This document shows positions 1-9,838 of a stretch of DNA of 64,000 bases, piece after piece. A program made the translations under genes and the position numbers. The stretch is from Todiramphus chloris collaris. Taxonomy: Eukaryota > Chordata > Aves > Coraciiformes > Alcedinidae. Every line of letters starts with the position of its first letter. Position 1 is the first letter of the stretch. Under the pieces are notes generated by a model. It was not told the origin of the DNA. It saw only the letters and a list, made by a program, of their open reading frames with translations, and did not search any database. The DNA lies in contig JANVCC010000270.1 in the NCBI GenBank assembly GCA_025345505.1, positions 1,180,760-1,244,759 on the forward strand, in the 5' to 3' direction.

Positions 1-290
1 GAGGGGCTGTGGTGCCAGGGCGCGCTGTTAGTTCCATGTTAATTATTTACACGGCATCCGTTTAATAATGCAGTGGAGCTGCGGCTGGCGGGGCTGCAGG
101 AGCTGCGCGGCAGGAGCAGCCGGGGCTGCCTGGGGACGGGGGGGGTTGGAGCGGGGACAGAGCTGGGGGGGGAAGAACCCGAAGTCGAAAGGGGGGCATT
201 TGTGAGACCCAGAGGGGAGCGAGAAGATGAACCTGAGTTTTTCGGTCAGCTTGGAAAATTAGCGCACCCTTAAAAATATTTATAAGCAAA
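1..290. other. GC-rich segment with a G-quadruplex-capable tract
   Basis: The segment is moderately CpG-rich. It contains G-runs at 132-135, 138-145, 153-156 and 165-172 separated by loops of 8 bases or fewer, a canonical G4-forming arrangement on the plus strand. The 75-aa and 66-aa frames across it look like GC-driven shadows. It may be the edge of a CpG island that continues left of the window. Confidence 0.5.
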
Positions 291-295
291 ATTGT

Positions 296-840
296 TTTGC
301 TTGGAAGACACCTTCAAGATGAGTAATCAAGTCCACCCGTTCCCCCAGCACTGCCAGGGCACCACTGAACCACGTCCCTCAGCATCACGTGGGGCTTTGA
401 ACCCCTCTAGGGATCACGGGGACTCCACCACTGCCCTGGGAAGACTGGGACAGCCCTGGACAACCCTCAAGGGCAAGAAATTGTTCCTCAGCTCCAACCT
501 AAACCTCCCCTGGGGCAACTTGAGGCTGGTTCCTCCTGTTCTGGTGCTTGTTCCTTGGGAGCAGAGCATGAGTCCCCTTGGTTCCAACCTCCTGTCAGGA
601 GCTGTCAGAGCCAGAAAGTCTCCCCTCAGCCTCCTTTGCTCCAGGCTGAACAAGCCCAGGTCCCTCAGCTTCTCCTCACCACCCTTGTGCTCCAGCCCCT
701 TCCCCAGCTCCATTGCCCTTCTCTGGCCACGCTCCAGCCCTCAATGTCCTTCTGGGAGTGAGGGGCCCAGAACTGACCCCAGGATTCAAGGTGCATCATC
801 TCCAGTGCTGAGTACAGGGGGACGATCCCTGCCCTAGTCC
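296..840 (-). mobile_element. CR1 LINE, 5'-truncated copy
   Basis: Read on the minus strand, the block carries CR1 3'-region landmarks in order: a stretch about a GGGACGATC-type boundary near 822, TTCAGCCTGGAG with AGGAGGCTGAGGGGAGA, GGTTTAGGTTGGAGCTGAGGAACAA, the GTGATCCCT motif, and finally a degraded TTGGAAGAGACCTT-like end near 300. It is the longest and most complete 3' copy in the window, at about 545 bp. The 181-aa plus-strand frame here is a by-product. Confidence 0.85.
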
Positions 841-860
841 TAATCATATGAACACCTGAC

Positions 861-884
861 ATTAATTGTAAAATTAATTGTAAA
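861..884. repeat. 12-bp tandem duplication
   Basis: The unit ATTAATTGTAAA occurs twice in exact tandem in an AT-rich segment directly beside the CR1 copy. Confidence 0.9.
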
Positions 885-1630
885 ATATTTCAAATTTGTG
901 AAGGTTATTTTCACACTAAGCTAAATTTGCTTCAGCCTGTAAGTGCCTCAGACTATTTTCATCGTGGAACGTAGCCCATGCATTACTGAGCTGTGTGGTT
1001 ATTTTTTCCTTTGGAAGAAGGGAAAGAGAGACAACAGATCAATATGTGCTTGTACACGTGAACATCACTAGTGAGCGGAAAATACTCGTGTGCATTAGAA
1101 GAGGACTGGTGTCATTACCGAATGTAAATGGAAGAGCAAATTGTTGGTGCATTTGAATTTACTTCATCTGGTCTCTGCAAAACCATGAACTCCTTAGATC
1201 TTCCTCCCTTTAGCTCCTTTTCTTACCTAGGACACCAAAAAGGTTTCCCATCTCCTGGTGGCTCTGGATCCCTTTTGTAGGGCTTCCCTCGGTCCTGCTC
1301 CAAGGGTTCTCCAGCACCTGAGTGACCCTGTATCCAACCCTCCTGCCTGATCTGGATGCTCCTCGCTGAAACATGAACCTGGAGTTCCCTGCCAAGGGAA
1401 TTCTCTTTCTCTTCCCATGTTGCTGTGCCCCTTTCCATCCTTTCTTAGGATTATTTTGAATTCTTATTTCATCCTCCATTGTACCTGCAGCCATCCCCCG
1501 ATTCATCCCATCTCTGAAGGCCACTAGTGAAATGCCCCAGGACTTACCTCATTGTTTCCTTCGAGCTGTTTACAAATATCATGTCTATTTGTTGTAGGTG
1601 TTTTCTGGGGGAAAAAAAATGTCTGGGTGG
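885..1630. other. No gene seen
   Basis: AT-rich, non-repetitive sequence. A minus-strand frame at 1210-1524 (104 codons) has no recognisable motif and I do not call it. Confidence 0.5.
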
Positions 1631-1656
1631 TCTGTCTGTCTATCTATCTGTCTATT
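1631..1656. repeat. TCTG/TCTA microsatellite
   Basis: A short imperfect tetranucleotide run (TCTG, TCTG, TCTA, TCTA, TCTG, TCTA) that ends the old LINE fragment on its left side. Confidence 0.85.
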
Positions 1657-1662
1657 CTAAAA

Positions 1663-2230
1663 TGCTCTTTTTAAAGATAGGCACCAGTTTTGCCTTTGTC
1701 TATCAGCAGGCTTGGTCCTTGGCCATCTTTCCCGAGCCCTTGGAGATAAACACTCATGTTTCTAAAGCTGTTTGAGCCTCTTCCTTCAGTACCCTGGCGT
1801 GAAGACCATACAGCCTGGGGTTTTTTTAATACCTCTAAGTTATCTAAGTACTCTTGTAACTGGTTTTGTCCCAGTTTGGGCTGAAACATTATTCCCTTGT
1901 CATTGATATGTATTATGTCAATCACCTGCTCACCAGTGACCTGCTTTAGCCAAGGCTGGTGCAAAGTCAGTGTGAGGCACTGCCAGCCCTTTCAGCATCG
2001 GTCAATAGCTTTCTCTCTCTGCTGAGTAATCCACTTGCTTTTGACTTCCTCTTACCACTGATGTACTTACCAAATGATTTCTTGTTACTTGCGATGCTCT
2101 CGCTAGCGAAGTTTTATTTATTGTATTGGCTTTTTTGTGCCTGTCCCCGTCTGCTCTTGCCAGGCTGCGCTGCTGCACTTTCCCTGTGGAAACCTGATCT
2201 ACTTTCTCGGTGCTTCCTTTTTGTGAGTTC
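1663..2230 (-). mobile_element. Ancient CR1/L3-type LINE ORF2 fragment (decayed reverse transcriptase N-terminal region)
   Basis: On the minus strand the sequence resembles the segment of vertebrate CR1-clade ORF2 before and at the start of the reverse transcriptase. It has a region of the form GEQVIDIIHINDKG, then a QLQEYLDNLEVLKK helix where CR1 elements carry the proline-glycine-proline-aspartate block, here out of frame, then a nucleotide match to the GGTACTGAAGGAA stretch. About 130 bp further on, GGTGCCTATCTTTAAAAA matches the conserved block before the catalytic domains. The reading frame is broken, so this is a fossil and not an active element. The identification is by memory of the family. 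Confidence 0.65.
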
Positions 2231-3361
2231 ACAATCCAGCCAGATCAGTTGCTTCCTACCTTTCCTAGATTTCTTCTGGGATTTCTAGAAAATTTGAGCT
2301 TCCACTCACTGCCTTTTCCCCCAGAAGGGGTGTCTTGGGGCTGGTGGGGAAAACTGGAGAGGGGAAGAGGACTTTAGGAACAGAGGTCTCAAGTTGAAGT
2401 TTTGAGGAAAGGTGAATTTGACCGAAGAAAACAAAGAATCGAAAACCTGGAAGAGATGGGAGGGAAAAGATGAAGGAAGTAGGCATGCTGTGAATAAGTA
2501 GGTCAGTAGAAACAGAATAAAGCCCATAATGAAAGGTGACAACCCTCACTCAAACATTTTCATCCCAAATGGGATGTTCCTACATCCTGAGTTTTTTGCT
2601 TGGAACTGAAGATACACCAAAGGTGGGATATTCCTGAGAGTTTTGTATTTTCACATACTCAAAGTTCTCCCACCCCAACAGTGATTCTCGAGAGACTTTT
2701 TTTCTGAGTCCAAGAAAGTTGAGAAAAAAGGAAAGGAAATAAAATACATTTTCTTCAAAAAGGAAAGAAAATACATTTCTAGGAGTTAAGAAATAAATTT
2801 TTGATGACATAAGTACTACTGAAGCAAAACTTCATGAAAAAATATCTTTCAAATAACAGAAATGACTTTACATATTCTTGTGAAAATTTGCTTTGGTTTG
2901 AGTGAGGAAATGGGAGATTTGAAAGGAATATTCCAGCTGCCTGGTGAAGCCTAATCACAAATAAATGCTGAAGTTGAGATTACAGAGGAAAGCCTCTCTC
3001 CTGTGCAAGGCTTCACCAGATGCTGTGATTTGTGACCACGCATGGATCCTTCATCAGTGCTTCTTCAACCTCAGCCATGGTACTTTGAAGAGCTTGGCAT
3101 AAATTCCTGTGGAATCTGCAACAACCTCATTCCCCATAACAACCACCCTAGCTGTATTCTATTGTTTTATGGGATGTATGCTTGGCTACCTTTTTTGCCT
3201 AAAGGAATCCTGTACTCCAGAGGTAAAATTATGACCGTGCAATAAACCAAAGCTCCTTGGTACAAAGATTGATTAATAAAAGCCCCTGTTGGAATGAAGA
3301 CTGTTTCCATAACAGAGAAAACCACAATGTCTTCATAGGGTTGCACACTAACTCAAGTTGT
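2231..3361. other. No gene seen
   Basis: Mixed AT-rich sequence without repeats I recognise. The open frames (2265-2549, 2580-2810, 3042-3245) lack conserved motifs. Confidence 0.5.
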
Positions 3362-3480
3362 AAAGGATCAGGAGGTCTCTGGTCCCACCTCCTCTCCAAG
3401 CAGGGCCAGCTCTGGGGTCAGATCAGGATGTGCAGGGCTTTATCCAGATGCTGTAGGGGAGTTTTCACCTCAGGAGGGCC
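3362..3480 (-). mobile_element. Degraded CR1 LINE 3' fragment
   Basis: On the minus strand this reads like the CR1 segment with a TGGATAAAGCCCTG block, then a CAGGGCCA(G/A)CT-like block, then GACCAGAGACCTCC, which corresponds to the normal pre-terminal CR1 sequence. It is about 120 bp and strongly diverged. Confidence 0.6.
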
Positions 3481-4110
3481 AGGTGAGTACGGTGAGAGCT
3501 GAATGTGAGGCAAGATGAACAGGCAGAAAGAAGAATGAGTTGAAAATAGTAGAAGAGGCTCAGCCACTTGGGAATCTGGTAGAAAAACCTGTACTTATTT
3601 CAGTGTGCTCCCTCCAATCCTGACTGAGTCAAAGACACCCGACTTCCGCCATTCTGCCATGTCAGCAAACATTAGTGAAACTCACTGGCAAAATGTTCTG
3701 TCCCTCCCTGGTGCTCATTCAAATAGAAGATGACAACCTATTACTCGTGTCATTTGCTCTGCTGGCAGAGGTCTGTGCCCCATACCGGGAGGGGTGCAGC
3801 AGGGGAAGGCTTCCCATCCCTCATCTGAGAGGGATGTGAGCGTGATTGGGAATGTGGATGGCTTTGTTTAATATCCTAAAACCAGAGAAAATTATTCCTA
3901 CACCAGTTACTGGAAAAGATCATGGGTGTTGCAAAGCCAAGGCATCTGCTGTTGGTAAAAGCTGTGACTGAGATTGCTTGGGCAATGCTAATGTGTGCCC
4001 CAAATGTTGTGCACATGCATTCTGATGCAACGTTTAATCAACAGTGCATTACGATGCAACCTGTAATTATGTGATTATGTACAATTTTGCTTGCAGATCT
4101 CCTGTCTTAG

Positions 4111-4140
4111 TAAAAAAAAAGAAAAAAAAAAGAAAAAAGA
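4111..4140. repeat. A-rich low-complexity tract
   Basis: Adenine runs broken by single guanines, about 30 bp. Confidence 0.9.
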
Positions 4141-4357
4141 TGACCACTTAAGAAACCCTGACCTTCAGTGGGATTTAGGCATTTCAAATACCTTTGAGAA
4201 GCTGTGTCTTAATGAGGAGCAATTCAATATTTTGTTTTCTCCTTGTTCACTGTGGAGCCCCATCACTTATTTAGTGCACTACCTTCAAACCCTGCTCTCA
4301 AGAACTAATGATGAATGTCCTCATGGGATTTTTTTTTTTATAATTCTCCTGTACAAA

Positions 4358-4475
4358 GTATCAAAGGATTTCACAAATATTAATGCACTTATTTTCACAG
4401 TGTGTCCATAAGGGAAAGGTTTATTACCTTCTTTTCATATTGGGAAACTTGATGGCAGATAGTTTAAGGTGAGAA
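4358..4475 (+). mobile_element. MIR/CORE-SINE-like fossil
   Basis: The order TTTCACAAATATTAATG, TTTTCACAG, TTATTACC, then a TTTTCATATTGGGAAACTTGA block parallels the mammalian MIR 3' half (TTACAGATGAGGAAACTGAGGC). No poly(A) tail or target duplication is visible. Identification is by pattern memory only; birds keep few such fossils. Confidence 0.4.
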
Positions 4476-5399
4476 CCATGAAGTTTGGGCTACATGCAGC
4501 TCCCAGCAGTTCAGCATTCTTGAGCATGGTGCAGAATTCTGTGTGTTCGAAGCGCAGCTCCTCCCGGCGACTGTGACTGCACCGTGCTGTTGTAAATCGA
4601 TGGCAGAGTCTCGGGGCATCCACTCACAAACTGAGACAAACGCAACCGAGTAACATCACACGGTGCTTTGAGGAAGAGACAGAAGCCTGACATCATGCCT
4701 GGGCAAAATGATGGAGCAGCTGGTGCAGTACTGCATTAATAAAAAATTTAACTGGGTAAGATAATTAGAGCCAGTTAACCTGGATTTAAGGACAATAAAC
4801 TCTGTCACGCTGCCTTTTTTATTTAATTGAGGTTATGTGTTTGGTTAATGAAGACAATGGTACTGATGTAGGCTGTTAGTGACTGTACAGTAAGAAAGAT
4901 TATCCCAAGGTGGTTCTGCCCTAGCTTGGTCCAGGTTGTGAACAGATGCTTTATCTTCAGGACACAGCTGTGCCACCAGGATCCACCCCCACCAGCTGCA
5001 CGTGACCATTTCCCCTTCCACTCTGCCTGCAGAGCAGCACCCCTTACTTTACAGCTAATCGGGGAACTTCACTCAGACCAGCAACTTAAATCCCATAACC
5101 TTCTCCTGATAATTTTCCTTGAGAGGAGCTCAGGAGCTTGCTCAGATACCTCTATACCAGACAGCAGCCAGCCAGTTGACTTTCTAAGTCATGAAATTAA
5201 TCCTCTGGAGATGCAGTGATGCCCCTTAACTCTTCTTCCCGTCTCCCACCTCATTTGTCAGTCACCTGCCTCCACAATTAACGAGGCAGCATCGTATAGG
5301 GAATGGCCTTCTTCACAGGAAGGTGACCCAGATGTGAAGCAGGTCTGTCCTGTTCACTGAATAAAGCAACCACTCTGTGGCAAAAAACCAGAAGGTAGT

Positions 5400-5810
5400 C
5401 ATGTAATTAAAGGCTTTTCTCACTGTACGTACACTCTATGTATATACGTATGTATAAGACATAGGCGTTATGTGAACACACAGAGAGGCCAAATTAGATT
5501 TACACAAGCTATTTTACCGTGTGTAATTTCTGACTTTCAAGTGCTTAATTTTGCATTCTTCATGGTGGTTTAATGTGGGTCTCTTTCTCTGTGTGTATAC
5601 ATTAAAACAATGCAAGCAAACAAAGTGTGCTTACGCAAGACAAGTTATAACAGTGTGCATAATGTTTAGACACAGATGGATTAGCCCTAATGGAATGTAG
5701 TGAAATCAAGTAGGAATTAAGTCAGTCCAGTGTCTTTTTTATTTTAAACAGATCTTCAAATACTAGAATTAAATAAGTTAAATTAAATGAACAATTAAAT
5801 TAAACAGGCT
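5400..5810. promoter_or_regulatory. AT-rich enhancer-like block (candidate conserved noncoding element)
   Basis: Non-repetitive sequence dense in TAAT/ATTA homeodomain cores and AATTAAA motifs, with CACACAG and ACAATG (SOX-like) sites and no coding potential. This texture is common in conserved noncoding elements in gene deserts. Conservation cannot be tested here. Confidence 0.3.
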
Positions 5811-6134
5811 TTGAGCCGGATTTCTGCTTCGGAAGACCAAAGTCTCTAGCAGCATTCATTTTGCATTTCCTTGGTCATAAGATGGTAGCCGAGCGTGTGA
5901 TGTTGAAAAATCACTTAGTGCAAATACATGTATATATTTTCTGCATCCTCCTCTAAGGCTGCTGACAGATTCTTAACAGAAATACCGAGACTGGAATAGT
6001 AATACTTGGTTCAGGAGCAAGATGGGAGCATTTTCACCTAGAATGGGAATCACAGCCTGCTCTGTGCAGATGATTCCCATCACTTCTACTGTATAACTTG
6101 GTTTCTAAAGAGAAAGCAAAAACCAAGCAGCACC

Positions 6135-6156
6135 AGGAATATCCTGGGATATTCCT
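6135..6156. repeat. Perfect inverted repeat, 10-bp arms
   Basis: AGGAATATCC, then TG, then its exact reverse complement GGATATTCCT. It could be a dimeric protein-binding site or a chance palindrome. Confidence 0.9.
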
Positions 6157-7725
6157 TAGGGATTATCAGAGGAAAGGAATCAGGATACCCTGAGAGAACT
6201 CAGAGACTCAGAGACAGATAAATTACACTTTGCACGCAGACTAACTGTGCAAGCACTTGTACGTGCTACAGAAAGTAACCAAACAAATGTAAGGGTGTCA
6301 GCTCAAAGCGTAATTGCCTCCAGGGTATGAATCACCAAGTTCCAATCTTGCAGAACCTAACTGGAATATTTAATAAAAAAATGGAACCTATAATCATGAA
6401 CCTTATTTGCACATGAAATACTTCCCTTTGACTTTTTTTTTTACCTTCTTCTTTACACCTGGCTAAGAGGCGTGCTCAATGGTGAGTGTTTCTTTCCACG
6501 CCTGCTCCTCTATAGTATAAGCAAGCTCAGACTCACCTTGGGTCCACATGTTTTTGTTGTGAGTCCATCTGTGCTTACCTGGGCTGGGAGCGAGCTGGAA
6601 TTGCTGGGATACCCTGCACGGACCTGCCTAAATTTGATCTGCACAACTACATCCCTGGATACTCTCCCACTGCCCATCCACAGTGGTCACCTGCTCCAGT
6701 GGTTCACAGCTCACCTCACGGCTCTCCCAAGGAAATCATTTCCAAAACTTCAAGGAGAAGAGCATATTCTCTCCTCTCTGCATACGAAACAAGCGAGGCG
6801 AGGCTCATGTGGCTTCAGAGAGAAATAAGAGCATTATTAGTTCTGGTTGGACAAAGAACATGTTGATTTTGCTCAAGAAAACTGTTATGAAACAAAATAA
6901 TGGCCTTAAGAACAAAAAGGAAAGAAAGAGGTTGGGGGAAAAAAATCACAACACAGTTTTTATTGTATTTTCTATCAACGTTTGAAGCCTTGAGAGATAA
7001 GAGGCTCACTCTGATAAATAGTTTGCAGTTACCTGGACACCAGGCCAGCCTGTGCGCAGAGATCTCTGCAGGGCAGTCAGGCTTTGCCTTCCCAGGCGTA
7101 ACCACCGATTTACACCTTACCCTGCCAAGGTCAAAGCTCCCTTTCCAGCATGCTAGCAGTGCTGTCTTGAGGTGTTTGCCTCTACCCTGGAAATACCAAG
7201 CATTTCTTTCATAATGTTTTTTTTTGGCCTGAATTTATGCAGCTTGAAGTCCAGGAACCCACGGACTTTTGAAATTAAAGAAAAAGGGAGAGAGGGAGAG
7301 AGGTGGATCCCTTCATTCATCCAAAGGGCTCTCTATTTCACACCACAAGAGCCCCAGGATCTGCTGCATCTGAGGAAAAGGGTGAAATTCCAGCTAGCTT
7401 TGCTTTGGAGCAGTAGGGTCTGGGTGGCACAGGTAGCTCTCCAGGATGTTTGCTCAGTAGATACCCAGCAGATGCCACACCGCTATCTGAGGAGAGGTGG
7501 GAGCCATTGGCTGCACCAAGAGACCAGCCACAGACTTGCCCCAGGCTTCTTTAAAGTGCAGGAGACAGTGAGAAAACTCAAGTTCTTCTGTACCTGGAGA
7601 CATCTAGTTAGAAACCTGTTGCTAGGAGGGAAGAGCTCCCAGCAGCAGCCTGAGAGTGAGAGGTTACACCTGGATCAAGAAGCAACACTACAAGGGAGAA
7701 GCCAGATGGGGAAGTTTGGCTTTGG
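6157..7725. other. No gene seen
   Basis: Single-copy sequence with several 100-200-codon frames (6472-6828, 6900-7214, 7172-7771). None shows a recognisable domain or plausible exon structure. Confidence 0.5.
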
Positions 7726-7790
7726 AAACAAACAAACAAAAAAAAGGCTTTTACAAAAAATAAACAAATAAAAAAACAAACAAAAAAAAC
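7726..7790. repeat. A-rich (CAAA)n low-complexity tract
   Basis: About 65 bp of AAAC/AAAT units and adenine runs. It may be the remnant of a retroposed poly(A) tail, but no retroposon body is recognisable beside it. Confidence 0.85.
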
Positions 7791-9418
7791 CCCCAGACAA
7801 CAGTAATTTGTAAACAATACTGTGAAGTAATAAACCTGGTATGGGATGATAGAGGAGAGGGAAATTAGACTTTGGTCCATACCAGGTTTCCGTTTGTGAC
7901 TCAGAGATAAAAGAGCAGCGGATGGTTGATGAGCAGCTCTTGCTGTGACCTTTCCTGCTCTCCCAGCCCCCTCAGCTGGGCCATGGACCCTCAGCCACCA
8001 GAGCAGGCAATACCGATGGCCTCCATCAGCAAGGAGGAGATTTATTCACTGGCAAACCTGCGTTTCTCATCCAGCAAACACTATTCTCAGACACGCCAGA
8101 GGTCCAGCCACATTCCGCAGGCAGACATCAGCGGGGCGACGAGTTTAAAGCAGGTAGTGTTTAAAAGAGAAGAAGCCTGTACCAGTGCCTGCACGTGCTG
8201 GGAACTGTTCACACTTGTGACCGTGTCACAGGAGAACATCAAAGGCCTCCCCCAGTTTCGTGGTGGTTCGGAACGAGATAGGCAGCCAGCCCAAACCTGC
8301 CTGGCCTCAGCTGGCCTGCCAGCCATCCTAGGCAGGGACTTTCTTATCTCCAGGTCCTTGCCATGGGGATCAAGGTTCCTGACCATTTGGGCTTTGACAA
8401 AGGGCTCTGGGTGGTTATCAGCTGTACTCCCACTGGCAGGAGGGAGACCATTAGGCTGGTTCACAGTGACCTATTTGTCACCTTATTCAGTATCACTTAT
8501 TCTGACTCAGCACCTCACTGGTCCCTGCTTATTTGCATAAGCTCACCTGGAGCAGGTGACTAACTGGTGCCCAGTTCAGCTTCCCCTCTGCAACAGGTTT
8601 CTGTGAGTAAGAACCCAGCGGTAACAGATGAAGAGGTATTTGTAAAATTATGAATTATGCAGCAATTCTCTGTTAACCTCTCTCAAGTATTTTTAAAAGC
8701 ATGTTGCTATGGGAGAATGCTACTGGAATCAGTTATTTTAAAGTTTTCTTCTCAGATACTTAAACCCATCCTTGCAGTATTTTCAGATTTGAGGACAAAC
8801 CTTTATCCAGATGCAAAGTGTGTGTTCACTCTGCCGGGAACGAAGCGTCCTACCCACTCTTCCAAGACCTCAGAGCAAACCAGTGCCGTGCTTAATGAGA
8901 GTTAGCCTATATTAAAAAAAGGAAGAAGATTACAGATATTTAAGTTTTAAAGTTCAGGACAAAGTTTCTTTTCCTCGCTATATTAGAAGCAGGCAAAGTA
9001 GGAACAGTACAAAGCTAATAATTACTCCTTTTAAAAACACAAATAGAAGAACGGCGTCCAAGTCGGGCAAAGTTCAGAGCCTGCTGTTTTCTTTAAGTGA
9101 ATTTACTAAAACTCCTGCGAGCTTTAAATCAGACTTTTCTTTTGCTTTTCATGGCATGAGGTGCAGGCTCCCGAGCCGTGACTGATACCAGGCATCTATA
9201 TTCCTCCCATTTTTAGGGCTAGCTGCTGCTATCATGGAAAACATTAGTGTCAGCTTCACCTTTCTGCAAAACACTCAGCGTTTGTTTGGCTGAACAAAAA
9301 AATATTTTGGAATGGACCTCAGTGACCTTCTGCAAATTGATAGCTGGCTTGCAACAGGCAAAGCTGAGTCACCAGTTGTGCGGGGGGTGAAATCCAACCC
9401 ATGCATCTGTAGCATGCC
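7791..9418. other. No gene seen
   Basis: The frame at 7926-8540 (204 codons) and its antisense partner (8087-8464) have no domain I recognise. The rest is AT-rich single-copy sequence. Confidence 0.5.
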
Positions 9419-9838
9419 TCACATTGCTGCTGTAATTGGCGTTGTGATGGTCTCTGCTTTTAACATGGTTTTGCAGAGCCTCTGATCAGACTTTGGTTGG
9501 ATACTGTACGCTACGCTGTCTCTGGGTAGGGATGAATTTAGAGATCTACTCTGCAAAGTTTGGATGTTTGGGTTCTCCTGGTCTGTATGTATTATTCTGG
9601 GAAATTTCCAGTTCCTCAGAAGGAATAAAATTCTGAGTTCCTCCAGGCTGATGCTCTTCTGGTGGCTTTGATCCTTCAGAACACTGAGGTGAACAAGCAA
9701 TTCATTTTCTTCTAATAACACCTCTCTTTCTTGCTGGGTTTCTGCCACAGTTTTCATGAAGTTCCACAGTGCTTGCAGCTTCCTTTTTAAAACCAGTCCA
9801 ACATCACAGGGCAATTCTAGCTTTTTCTGGGATGGGGT
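9419..9838 (-). other. Unassigned open frame with coiled-coil-like composition (possible exon or decayed gene)
   Basis: A minus-strand frame stays open for about 139 codons, from just after an in-frame TAG at 9839-9841 to a TGA at 9419-9421. There is no ATG near its start; the first codons follow a TTAG that could be a splice acceptor. The first third is rich in Leu, Glu, Lys and Gln with heptad-like spacing (for example the segment ETQQEREVLLEENELLVHL), which looks more like real protein than most frames here. The remainder is Ser/Thr/Gln-rich. A second frame (9817-10026) abuts it in another phase, as expected for a frameshifted pseudogene. I do not recognise the protein, and chance is still possible. 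Confidence 0.3.

Noticed and set aside
292-837. 181-codon plus-strand frame
   Set aside because: It is the antisense of a CR1 copy.
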